DNA from: JANPBY01 sp963851405
GTDB taxonomy: Bacteria > Actinomycetota > Actinomycetes > DATJPE01
Reading direction: 5' to 3'
NCBI GenBank assembly: GCA_963851405.1
Contig: CAWKPB010000006.1
Coordinates: 376,023 to 440,022, forward strand
Length of the DNA: 64,000 bases
Shown in pieces: positions 52,764-60,625 of the stretch. Below the pieces are notes generated by a model, which worked only from the letters and a program-made list of their open reading frames with translations, was not told the DNA's origin and ran no database searches. Each line of letters opens with the position of its first letter. Within the stretch, counting starts at the first letter, position 1. The translations under genes and the position numbers were made by a program.

Positions 52764-53138
52764 TCAGGGGTTGAGACGATCAGCAATCGAAGCGAAAGCA
52801 GACGCCCGCGGATCGCCGTCCTCGAGCACCACCTGGCTCCCGTCTTCGAAGAACAGGCCCACACGCGGCCGCTTTGGTTCCGGTACTCCCGGCGGCCCCT
52901 CAATCAACGGAGGGGTCTCGCGAGCCTGAGATGAGCTCTCCATCGGACCCGCGACGTCCCCGGGCGGCGGCGCGGCCGCAGCCGGAAGAACGTCGGGCAC
53001 ATCAGGGCCAGCAAGAGAACGCGCGGGGATAGCGCCGGCGGCTGGCCCATCCAGCCCGGCTAGAACCGTGACCGATGCACCGGACAGCGACAGCGCGTGG
53101 CGTCCCGGTGGCCGACGTCTGCGCCCGAACAGCTTCAT
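52764..53138 (-). CDS. Hypothetical protein between the GTPase and pilB
   Basis: The 124-residue protein is basic at the N-terminus (MKLFGRRRRPPGRHAL), proline-rich in the middle, and ends with GLFFEDGSQVVLEDGDPRASAFASIADRLNP, a short ordered-looking acidic segment. It has no signal peptide or membrane helix and no family is recognised. ATG 53138 lies six bases after the GTPase gene stop and the gene is followed by pilB on the same strand, so it is probably co-expressed with the pilus regulators. Confidence 0.6.
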   Translation of the reverse strand: MKLFGRRRRPPGRHALSLSGASVTVLAGLDGPAAGAIPARSLAGPDVPDVLPAAAAPPPGDVAGPMESSSQARETPPLIEGPPGVPEPKRPRVGLFFEDGSQVVLEDGDPRASAFASIADRLNP

Positions 53139-53144
53139 GCCCGC

Positions 53145-53723
53145 CTACACCGACGCGCGTTCTGCCTCGACCTCTTCGAGGACGGCGTAGAGCAGGGCAA
53201 GCAGAACGGCCTTTACGGAGTCCTTGTCCGTCGCATCGCAGGGCAGGACAGCGATCTCAGGGCCGAGCTGCAGAACGTCTCTGAGTCGTTCCTCCGCCGC
53301 GGGGTCCAAGGCATCGGCCCGGTTGAGCGCAACCACGTACGGAACGCGCGCCATGCGACGGAAGGCATCCATGATGCCAATCGATTCGGCCAGCGAGTCG
53401 TCGCGCTCGGCGTCGACCAGCAGGACGTACCCGAGCATGCCTTCGCCCAAGATCTCCCACATGAAGTCGAACCGCTCCTGCCCGGGTGTACCGAACAGGT
53501 AGAGGACGAGGTCGCGGTCGATCGTGATCCGACCGAAGTCCATGGCCACGGTGGTTTCGTTCTTGCGCGCTTTGGTCGAGTCGGTGATTCCACGCTCGGT
53601 GGACAGCACGGTGATCTCACTGATTGTGCGGATGAGCGTCGTCTTGCCGGCCGCGAACGGTCCGGTGACCACGACCTTGACCGCCTGACCGCCATGGCGA
53701 CGCCGAGTTCTGCCCGTAGCCAT
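53145..53723 (-). CDS. MglA-like small GTPase
   Basis: The 192-residue Ras-like GTPase has P-loop VTGPFAAGKTTLIR (about residues 19-32), G3 LFGTPGQERFDFMWE and G4 ALNRADAL. The FGTPGQ form of G3 is shared by MglA and by actinobacterial conservon (CvnD) GTPases. Downstream genes encode PilB, PilT and PilC, and upstream ones a DUF4388 and an LC7/roadblock protein. In Myxococcus, MglA with the roadblock protein MglB sets cell polarity and pilus placement; a similar role here is inferred. The start is at ATG 53723, directly after the DUF4388 stop. Confidence 0.85.
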   Translation of the reverse strand: MATGRTRRRHGGQAVKVVVTGPFAAGKTTLIRTISEITVLSTERGITDSTKARKNETTVAMDFGRITIDRDLVLYLFGTPGQERFDFMWEILGEGMLGYVLLVDAERDDSLAESIGIMDAFRRMARVPYVVALNRADALDPAAEERLRDVLQLGPEIAVLPCDATDKDSVKAVLLALLYAVLEEVEAERASV

Positions 53724-55099
53724 CTAGAGTCCCCTTACTCCGGCAATGAGCCTCAGGAGGAGGCTTCGGTTCACGCTCGGGTCGCGCTCGATGAGCGTGG
53801 ACGCCGTTGGATCGGTAGCGATCGCAGCAGCCCCTGAGGTCTGCGGCGTCGACGGGACGCCCTGCAGGCGCGGGGGGACTGCTGGCTCGGGGTGATCAGG
53901 CCGACGAGCGGGACGGAACGGCTCTGGTCTCGGAGGGACGACATCGCCCATCCGGCGTCCTTCGGCTGCTCGCGCCGCCGGTTGACCGACCCGGTCCGAC
54001 TCGGGCCGTGCCGCCGGAGCCGCAGCGCTCTGGACGTCGGCTGACGCTCCCCCCGTTGATGCCGGTTGTGCTGACTCGGTCGTCTCGCTGGCCTCAGCTG
54101 ACTCGCTGGCCTCAGCAACCTTCGGCGTAGTGGGGGGCTCGGCAGCCTCCTGCGCGCCATCAGCCTCGTCGCTGGGCTCGGCCTTCTTTGCATCCTTCGG
54201 CCCGCGGGGCTCAAAGTCTTCTGCCGGCTCTTGGCCCGCAGCGGGTTCGACCTGCTCCACGGCCTCGTCGGGGGCCACCGGCGAGGTGTCGTCCGTACGG
54301 GCCACTGGCTCGCTCGTGGAAGTTTCGGGACCGCTAGTACGGCGCTCCAGCGGCTCGAGCAATGCCTGCCGCCTGGTCACGGTGGTGACGTGGTCGTGCT
54401 CGCCCTTGACCTGAAGGAGCCCGCGATCCACCAGGGAGGACAGGCTCGAGACCACCGCGAATTGACCACAGCCGGTGAGCTCGACTAGGTCGCCGACCCT
54501 GCGGCGGCCATCCACAAGGGCAAGCAGCGCCCACTCATCCTTGGTCACCAGCGGCTCGGCAGCAAGGACGACCGGCATGGTGAGCACCGTGTCCGGACCG
54601 GGGATCACCGCTGCGATGAGCTCCCACGCTCCCTGGCGTTGAGCGGCCTCAGCGACTACTGACTCAGGTGTGAGCCGGATGCCCACGTCCTCAGGGTTGT
54701 TCGCGTCCACGCCGAAGGCGAAGTCCCCCTCTGGCCAGCGCAACAAGTCGAAAACTGAATCCATCGTCTGCTCGGTGGCGGCCTGGCGGATCAACTCCGA
54801 GTCGACCGCACCTAACTCGACCAGGAGCGCACCGATGCCGGAGGCCGTACCTGCGTCACTCGCAGCAGCAACGGCGGCTGTCAGAGACTCATCGTCGACC
54901 ACTCCGGAGCCGATGAGACGGCGCGCGAGGGACTGACGCGGACCGTCCGCCGCTGCGCCGGTGATGAAGCCGTCGGAGAAGTAGACGACGCCATCTCCCG
55001 TGCCCTGGTGCAGGCGGAGACCCCCGACTTCTTCGTGAAGCTGAGTAGCTGGAAGATGTCGGGCAGGCTGAACGCGTCGAGCGAGCCCTCGAGCTTCAC
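53724..55099 (-). CDS. DUF4388 (PATAN-like) protein, frameshifted at a homopolymer
   Basis: Starting at ATG 55099, the first 26 residues (MKLEGSLDAFSLPDIFQLLS and FTKKSG) are a classic DUF4388/PATAN start. The frame is then lost. Adding one G to the five-base tract at 55021-55025 restores GLRLHQGTGDGVVYFSDGFI and continues without a stop to 53724, giving about 458 residues. The corrected protein has an N-terminal DUF4388 domain, a second DUF4388/winged-helix-like segment (WALLALVDGRRRVGDLVELTG) and a long Pro/Ala/Glu-rich C-terminus. PATAN domains bind pilus motor parts in cyanobacteria. If the frameshift is real, only the downstream frame from about 54902 could be made. The LC7 gene lies 58 bp upstream. 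Confidence 0.75.
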
Positions 55100-55157
55100 C
55101 TCAACTCCTCATCTGGTCGTCACGCGCGGTTGGTGGATGTGGAAGGCAATCTGTTCG

Positions 55158-55931
55158 TCAGGACCAGCCGTCGTCGGAGAACCTTTCGGAGTCCGATGCG
55201 TCCGAGTCGGATCCACCGGGCGTGAAGCTCGCCCAGGCACCGAGGTCGGGCGTGAGCTGAGACGCGTTGGATGTGGTCACGCCAGCCATTGCCCGCTCTG
55301 CTTCGGGGCCTGACTCGTCGGTTTCCTCGTCGTACTGGCCCGTCTCTTCGGCACCCAGCCCTAGCGGATCAGCCTCATCGATGGCGGGCTCATCTGCGTA
55401 GACCTGGTCCTCACTGATGTGCTCTGCGTCTTCGACTGAGTGGTCGACTGAGGCATCGTCGCTCGGTGCGGCACTCGGAAGCTCGCTGATCGGTTCCAGG
55501 TCCCAGGTGTCCGCGTGCGGCGGTTCCGCTTCGACCTGGTCGTCCTCAGCACGGAGCACGCCGCCCACAGCGGAGGCTGCGCGGCGGATCTCGTACATCA
55601 GCAGCCCGACCTTGGCACCACGGGCGCCAACAGCAACAAGAACGGCCTCATCATCGGCGGAGACCAGGAATACCGTTCCCGACTCGCCTTCGACGTAGAC
55701 CTGGGAGAGCTCACCGCGACCGAGCCCTTCGGCGGCACGCTCACCAAGGGAGAGCAGCGCGGCGCTCATGGCCGCGACCCGGTTCTCATCCATGGCGGCC
55801 GGCAGGGCCGAAGCCATCGGCAGACCGTCGAAAGAGACCACCGAAGCGGCCTCGACCTCCGGCGACTGGCGAAGAAGGTCAGACAACACACGATCAAGCT
55901 GAGCAGATCGCCCAACAAGCAGATCCGACAT
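55158..55931 (-). CDS. Roadblock/LC7 (MglB-like) protein
   Basis: The 257-residue protein has an N-terminal roadblock/LC7 domain (about residues 1-120: LDRVLSDLLRQSPEVEAASVV, GLPMASALPAAMDENRVAAMSAALLSLGERA, VYVEGESGTVFLVSADDEAV, AKVGLLMYEIRRAAS) and a long acidic C-terminal tail. Roadblock proteins act as GTPase-activating partners of MglA-type GTPases. Here the GTPase is two genes downstream. ATG 55931 follows GGAAGGG and leads the regulator-motor gene string. Confidence 0.85.
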   Translation of the reverse strand: MSDLLVGRSAQLDRVLSDLLRQSPEVEAASVVSFDGLPMASALPAAMDENRVAAMSAALLSLGERAAEGLGRGELSQVYVEGESGTVFLVSADDEAVLVAVGARGAKVGLLMYEIRRAASAVGGVLRAEDDQVEAEPPHADTWDLEPISELPSAAPSDDASVDHSVEDAEHISEDQVYADEPAIDEADPLGLGAEETGQYDEETDESGPEAERAMAGVTTSNASQLTPDLGAWASFTPGGSDSDASDSERFSDDGWS

Positions 55932-56487
55932 CGGGAACCCTTCCACCCCACGCGCCGCGGTCTCGGCGCCCTGATTCCCCATCGGCTGACTCGCCCGAGG
56001 GCTTGAACTCCAACGAGCCCCCGCGTCGCTCGAGTTCTGCTGGGGAGTCGGGTCCGAGAACGGCCGACGCACAATCTCGCCGACGTCGGGTGGTCGGGGG
56101 CGTCCGTCGGCCTCCTTCCGCCTCGCGGTGCTCGGCCTCCCGCCAAACCCGGCCACGGCCAAGTCGACATTCGGCGTTCGACACCATTGCGGGGCCACGT
56201 ACTGGGTGCAAATCGGGGGCTTCGGCCACACGGAGGTCGGCAGATCCTCCTATGGACTCCTAAAGGTTGCCGTCAAGTGGGTTGGCAGTCCTCTTGCGAT
56301 TGCCGCATGACTCCTTAGTTGCACCCCACGTAAGTAGGCAGTCCGTCGGGGTGCGTGGCACTTCGAAGTCCAGGCGACGCAACTCACCACCATGCGCCCG
56401 ATCTTGTCGATCGCCTCGCGCGGTTTCTGATCGATGGAGACAAGAGAACCTCGGTGGGCCAGGGGCACACTCCTGGCGCCACCGTCA
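55932..56487. other. Intergenic region upstream of the LC7 gene
   Basis: These 556 bp separate the Hcp-like gene (ending at 56488) from the LC7 gene; both are on the minus strand. Frames within it look non-coding. A minus-strand TTGACG at 56276-56271 is a good -35, but the -10 region 17-18 bases later (ATAGGAG) is weak. GCACCCC at 56321-56327 and GGGGTGC at 56348-56354 form an inverted repeat with a 20-base loop. The promoter of the LC7-pilC unit must lie here. Confidence 0.4.
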
Positions 56488-57018
56488 CTACACCAATTGG
56501 GCCTTCGCCCAGTCGTAGGTCACCACGGATGCGTTACCAAGTTGGCCGCCCTGCGGGGTGGCGTACTCGGCGAACGTCGCAATCTGGTAGCCGATGGACA
56601 AGGAATGTGCTCCAGGCGGCCGGTCGGCATAGGTCTGCATGGACGTGATCTTGCAGTTCTTAAGCAGCCAGTAGGCGACCACCCAGTCCTTGGCGATGCC
56701 GCCAGTGCCCAAGTCGGTGCTGATGACCGCGACTGTGGGGATCGTTTTCCCTGTGGCTGCCCAGCCGAACATCTTGGGAGTCGAGAATCCAGCCTGGATG
56801 CCGACATCGAGGGGCTGCGGTTGCGACTTTGCCGTCCCCTGCCCGCTGGCCGTGGTCGCGTCGAAGATGGCGGCGGACGAGACGCCCAACCACCAACCGT
56901 CGTTCCTGAATAGGCCCGTCAACGGGACGCCGGCAGGCAAATCCGGCGGGGCCTCGACACTGTCGGTGATATCGGTGGGGCCGGATAGCCCGGCAATGCT
57001 CAACCAAGTTCCAGCCAT
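56488..57018 (-). CDS. Hcp-like protein (type VI tube family fold)
   Basis: The 176-residue protein aligns by eye with Hcp tube proteins along its second half: STPKMFGWAATGKTIPTVAV against the Hcp segment STPNLMMACSSGKHYPQAKL, then WVVAYWLLKNCKITSMQTY, then SLSIGYQIATFAEYATPQGG and a closing Trp in VVTYDWAKAQ. The N-terminus has no signal peptide. The start at ATG 57018 lies three bases after the upstream stop, so it is co-expressed with two exported proteins. No other type VI secretion gene is in the window, and actinobacteria generally lack that system. It may be a solo ring-forming protein; function unknown. Confidence 0.6.
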   Translation of the reverse strand: MAGTWLSIAGLSGPTDITDSVEAPPDLPAGVPLTGLFRNDGWWLGVSSAAIFDATTASGQGTAKSQPQPLDVGIQAGFSTPKMFGWAATGKTIPTVAVISTDLGTGGIAKDWVVAYWLLKNCKITSMQTYADRPPGAHSLSIGYQIATFAEYATPQGGQLGNASVVTYDWAKAQLV

Positions 57019-57021
57019 GCT

Positions 57022-57510
57022 CTAGGCCCCTGTTTCTGTGTGGAAAGTGAACTCAAGGTCTTCGTCGATTCGGCGAACGGTGTAGGAACCGCGCGCTTGG
57101 AGAGAGCCTGAAGTGCCAACGATGGTGAATGTTCCTTCGGTGTTGGCTGGACCGACGCCGACCACCGTAGAGCCATTGAACTCAAGCGTTTGCAGGTGGA
57201 TCGGGGCCCGCCCGCCAACGACGTGGCTCGTGTCGAACCGGCCGACGGTCTCCCCGTTTGATGCCTGGAGGCTCCCGTGAGGCAATGCGGGGGCGCCACG
57301 TTCGGGGCGCTTTCCGAACTCAGCACCCGGCCGTGCGATCCGCACGTCGCGGCTTCGCAAAGTGGTTGGCAGCACGGCAATGGCAGGTAGGTCGGCTGGG
57401 CTCAGCTGCTCCGCCCCCACAGTGGGCTGATCACCGCCGAGCCGTCCCGTCGCAAGCCCAGCGAACGCACCGGCGGCGCCAATCAAAGCTCGGCGCGAGA
57501 TCTCAGTCAT
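57022..57510 (-). CDS. Tat-like exported protein with AOC/dirigent-like beta-barrel
   Basis: The 162-residue product starts MTEISRRALIGAAGAFAGLA, a twin-arginine-type signal, followed by a low-complexity stretch. Residues 75-160 (GETVGRFDTSHVVGG, IHLQTLEFNGSTVVGVGP, GTFTIVGTSGSLQARGSYTV) resemble an allene-oxide-cyclase or dirigent-like eight-stranded barrel. The family call is tentative. Its ATG overlaps the stop of the upstream exported-protein gene (ATGA), and the Hcp-like gene follows after three bases. Confidence 0.6.
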   Translation of the reverse strand: MTEISRRALIGAAGAFAGLATGRLGGDQPTVGAEQLSPADLPAIAVLPTTLRSRDVRIARPGAEFGKRPERGAPALPHGSLQASNGETVGRFDTSHVVGGRAPIHLQTLEFNGSTVVGVGPANTEGTFTIVGTSGSLQARGSYTVRRIDEDLEFTFHTETGA

Positions 57511-57983
57511 TGGGGCTGCCCACCTGGGCCGAGAGTCTGAACCCGCCGCGCGTCGATGATGATGCTGCCCCCGGGCCCTCGCATTCCCACTCCGGTGTTG
57601 GTGAGCGCGAACGTGTAGAGCCCGTTCGAGCTCGTGAACCGCAGCGTCCCCTTCGTGGAGAGCGAGGCAGAAGCGAAGCGAACGGCCTTCTCCTTCGCGC
57701 TGCAGCGGACGTTCTTAGTACCTGCGCCCTTGACCGATAGCGCACCGGTCTTCTTGTTGGCGCAGGCCTTGGTCACTACCGGGGCTGCCTTGAGCGCAGC
57801 CAACTGGGGGCTCAACGCCGTCTGCGCCCCGGCAGCGAGAACCACGGGAGTTGTCTCGCTGCTCGTCCCTGCCTCGGCCGCGGCGGCGGAATTTGCGGAC
57901 GCGCTACCCAACGCCCACGAGCCGCCGGCGATGCTGACACCCGCGATCAAAACCGCAAGTGTTCTCGTGCCACGGATCCCCAT
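57507..57983 (-). CDS. Sec-exported protein of unknown function
   Basis: The 158-residue protein has a signal peptide (MGIRGTRTLAVLIAGVSIAG through GSASANSAAAA) and a mature part with two cysteines (VTKACANKKTG and NVRCSAKEK) and a beta-rich C-terminus (LRFTSSNGLYTFALTNTGVGM, IIIDARRVQTLGP). The last segment suggests binding to a ligand or partner, but no family is recognised. ATG 57983 follows GGGAGGCGCAG, a strong ribosome-binding site, and is preferred over 91 upstream codons. It leads a three-gene operon. The 259-bp leader back to aroE contains a small GCAGG/CCTGC hairpin but no motif I can name. Confidence 0.65.
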   Translation of the reverse strand: MGIRGTRTLAVLIAGVSIAGGSWALGSASANSAAAAEAGTSSETTPVVLAAGAQTALSPQLAALKAAPVVTKACANKKTGALSVKGAGTKNVRCSAKEKAVRFASASLSTKGTLRFTSSNGLYTFALTNTGVGMRGPGGSIIIDARRVQTLGPGGQPQ

Positions 57984-58242
57984 TCTGCGCCTCCCGACAA
58001 CACAAAGAGGCAGGGAACTCCTGCGACTATGGGCGAACGGTAGCCCCGACGAAGTCCCCAGGAGGCACTTTCGACAGAACCCGTCTGGAAGTACGCAAGC
58101 GGCCACGCTTAGAGCCGGCCGTGGAGCAGATGGCCACGCAGGTCCGCGTGACCGGGAGGTCCCATTCAAGCCGTTTGGTACGCAGTCGTGTTGGCCTGTC
58201 GACTTGCAGTACCAACCTCTGGAGACGTGCTGACCAGCAGCG

Positions 58243-59046
58243 TCAAGGCTGGGCAAGCGCCTCGCGAAGTACGTATACGGGAACGTCCCGGCCGGTCATC
58301 AACCTGAGTTGAAGCACGGCCTGGTGCACCAACAGGTCATGCCCTGACAGCACCGATCCACCCCGAACCGCCCACTGGGCCGCGAGCGCGGTTGGCCATG
58401 GGTCGTAAACCACGTCGAAAAGCACCCCAGGCAACGTCGGGACTGCGTGGACCAGCAGGTCGGTGACCCCTGCGGGCACCGTCGAGACAACAATCGGGGC
58501 CAACATCCCCTGTTGGGCGTCGGTCCAGTCAGCCACATCAATGCTGAGATCCAGGCGTCCTGCTAGGTCCTGGAGCGACGATCCTGCAGCAGGACTGCGC
58601 AAGAACGCCTGCACGCGACCGACCCCAACCTGACTCAACGCGGCCAAAGCAGCGAGCGCCGTTGCTCCTCCCCCGAGGATGGTGGCCTCGCTGCCGGTGA
58701 CACCCCGGTCTCTCATGGCCGCCACGAACCCCGGCACGTCGGTGTTGGCGCCTCTCCGACGCCCGTCCGTAAACACCAGCGTATTGGCCGCTCCAACCAG
58801 CTTGACCACCTCGTCTGCCGAGTCCAGCAAGGGCAGGACCGCCTGCTTCAGCGGCATCGTCAGGGACAGCCCCGCCCACTCCGGGCCAAGTGATGCCACG
58901 AACCCAGGAAGCTGCATCTCGTCGACATCGACGGCTTCGTAGTGCCAGTCCAATCCAAGGAACTCGTACGCCGCGCGGTGAAGCCGCGGGGACATCGAAT
59001 GCCCGATCGGGTGCCCGAGAACGGCCGCCCGACGGGCGCGGCTCAT
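58243..59046 (-). CDS. aroE: Shikimate dehydrogenase
   Basis: AroE reduces 3-dehydroshikimate with NADPH. The 267-residue protein has the N-terminal VLGHPIGHSMSPRLHRAAY, the catalytic Lys in LSLTMPLKQAVLP (usually TMPHK), the Asp in GANTDVPGF, nucleotide-binding ILGGGATALAALAAL and C-terminal LVHQAVLQLRLMTG. It overlaps mltG by 4 bp. The shikimate genes are split: aroE lies here and aroC-K-B-Q lie 20 kb away, with the pilus locus between them. Confidence 0.93.
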   Translation of the reverse strand: MSRARRAAVLGHPIGHSMSPRLHRAAYEFLGLDWHYEAVDVDEMQLPGFVASLGPEWAGLSLTMPLKQAVLPLLDSADEVVKLVGAANTLVFTDGRRRGANTDVPGFVAAMRDRGVTGSEATILGGGATALAALAALSQVGVGRVQAFLRSPAAGSSLQDLAGRLDLSIDVADWTDAQQGMLAPIVVSTVPAGVTDLLVHAVPTLPGVLFDVVYDPWPTALAAQWAVRGGSVLSGHDLLVHQAVLQLRLMTGRDVPVYVLREALAQP

Positions 59047-60128
59047 TGGCCAGCCTTGAATTCAGCCTTGAACTTCAGGAACTCCGCGTATGAGTCGGTG
59101 AACTTGGTGAGGCCAGTCGCCGGGTCCACCGTCACGTAATACAGCCACGGACCATCAGCGGGCGCCAGGGCAGCCTCCAAAGCTTGTTCACCGGGACTAT
59201 TGATCGGCGCTGGCGGCAAACCTGGATACAGATAGGTGTTGTACGGGGAGTCCACCGTCAGGTCGTCAGTCGACAAGCGGATATCGCTGCGCCCGAGCGC
59301 GTAGTTGACAGTGGCGTCCAGCTGAAGCGGCATGCCGGCATCTAGCCGGTTGTAGATCACGCGGGCGATCTTGGCGAAGGTATCCGGCCGACCCTCAGCC
59401 TCAAGCAAACTCGCGACGATCACCGTCTCGTAGCTGGTGAGGCCAGCCAGTTCGGCGCGAGCCTCCAGGTCGACTGCAGCCGCGGCCTCATCGAAGCGCT
59501 TCACCATCGCCCGCAGCTGCTCTTCGGCAGAGGTGTCGGGCTGCACGATGTAGGTCGCCGGGAACAAGAACCCTTCGGGGTTGTCCTCCGCGTAGTCCGG
59601 CAGCCCCAGCGTTTTGGGCCGGTTGAGGGCCTTCTCTAGCGCCTTCAGTGTCAAAGGGGTCTTCTTGGCGAGGCGGGCGACAGTCTCGGAAACCTGCCGA
59701 CCCTCGGGGATGAGCACCTTGTCCTCAACGCGGTTGGCTGGGTCGAGGAGCGCGACGACGGCATCCGCGGCTGGCATCTGCAAGAGCAGCGAGTACGTCC
59801 CGGGCTGGATCTGGACCGCCCGCTCGTTCGCGGTGGCTGCCTGCACGAAGGCCTCCGGGCTGGCCACCACCCCCGCATCCGTCAGCAAGATCCCCATCGC
59901 GGTCAGCGTGGCTCCCGGGGGAATCACCACCGTGGCCTCACCCGAGCCGGGCCCGGGGTAGTCATCGGTACCCCCGAATCCCAGCAGGCCGTAGGCCAGG
60001 TAAACCACGCCCGCAAGGAGCGCCCCCACGACCACCAGCGCAATGACGACGGAGATGAACCCTCGTCGCCGCTTCGGTTTAGGGGCCCCGGAGGGAGGGC
60101 CGGCCAGTCCGAGTCCGACCTGACTCAT
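59043..60128 (-). CDS. mltG: Endolytic murein transglycosylase MltG
   Basis: MltG cleaves nascent peptidoglycan strands. The 361-residue protein has a short cytoplasmic N-terminus (PKPKRRRGF), one transmembrane helix (about residues 23-46), a LysM-like subdomain and the YceG catalytic domain with Glu in VASLLEAEGRPDTFAKIARV and the signature YNRLDAGMPLQLDATVNYALG. C-terminal YVTVDPATGLTKFTDSYAEFLKF is typical. It overlaps ruvX and aroE by 4 bp each. The order alaS-ruvX-mltG-aroE is conserved in actinobacteria. Confidence 0.95.
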   Translation of the reverse strand: MSQVGLGLAGPPSGAPKPKRRRGFISVVIALVVVGALLAGVVYLAYGLLGFGGTDDYPGPGSGEATVVIPPGATLTAMGILLTDAGVVASPEAFVQAATANERAVQIQPGTYSLLLQMPAADAVVALLDPANRVEDKVLIPEGRQVSETVARLAKKTPLTLKALEKALNRPKTLGLPDYAEDNPEGFLFPATYIVQPDTSAEEQLRAMVKRFDEAAAAVDLEARAELAGLTSYETVIVASLLEAEGRPDTFAKIARVIYNRLDAGMPLQLDATVNYALGRSDIRLSTDDLTVDSPYNTYLYPGLPPAPINSPGEQALEAALAPADGPWLYYVTVDPATGLTKFTDSYAEFLKFKAEFKAGQ

Positions 60129-60625
60129 TCGACCGCCACCGGGTGGCCGGGCGTCGCGGCCGGAGCCAGCAGCACGCCGGGTGGCCGGCCGGCCACCCGC
60201 TCTGCGTCCAGAGCCGCCTGCAAGATCACCACGGCAGCCGCCTGATCGATCCGGTCGCGACCGGAGCGAGCAGACACCCCCGCCGCCTGCAAGTCCCGCT
60301 GCGCGGTGACCGTCGTGAGGCGCTCATCGACCAGACGAACAGGGATCTCGCCCAGGGTCTTGGACAAAGCAGCTGCGAAGGACCGCGCATCGGCCGCGGC
60401 CGCCCCTTCCTTTCCGGACAGATGCAGCGGCAGTCCGACAATGACCTCCATCACCTGAAACTCGTGGACCAACCGAGCCAAACGCTGGACATCTCCGGGA
60501 CCGCGAGCGACCGTCTCTTCGGGCGTGGCCAGCAGGGCATCCCTATCGGAGCGCGCTACCCCGATGCGCACGCTTCCCACGTCGATCCCCAAGCGCGCCC
60601 CAGGGCGCATCGCTCGATCAACCAT
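60125..60625 (-). CDS. ruvX: Putative pre-16S rRNA nuclease / Holliday junction resolvase-like RuvX (YqgF)
   Basis: The protein of about 166 residues is a YqgF-family RNase H-fold nuclease: LGIDVGSVRIGVARSD with the first catalytic Asp, VIVGLPLHLSGKEG, the catalytic Glu in RLVDERLTTV and a last Asp in RDRIDQAAAVVILQAAL. In E. coli this family processes the 5' end of 16S rRNA. ATG 60625 overlaps the alaS stop by eight bases; ATG 60610 (MRPGARLGID) is an alternative start. Confidence 0.93.
   Translation of the reverse strand: MVDRAMRPGARLGIDVGSVRIGVARSDRDALLATPEETVARGPGDVQRLARLVHEFQVMEVIVGLPLHLSGKEGAAAADARSFAAALSKTLGEIPVRLVDERLTTVTAQRDLQAAGVSARSGRDRIDQAAAVVILQAALDAERVAGRPPGVLLAPAATPGHPVAVE

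Noticed and set aside
57984..58242. Possible second riboswitch in the leader of the exported-protein operon
   Set aside because: Short similarities to the 3' part of the c-di-GMP-I aptamer exist, but there is no GNRA-capped first stem and no conserved GCAAAGCC segment.
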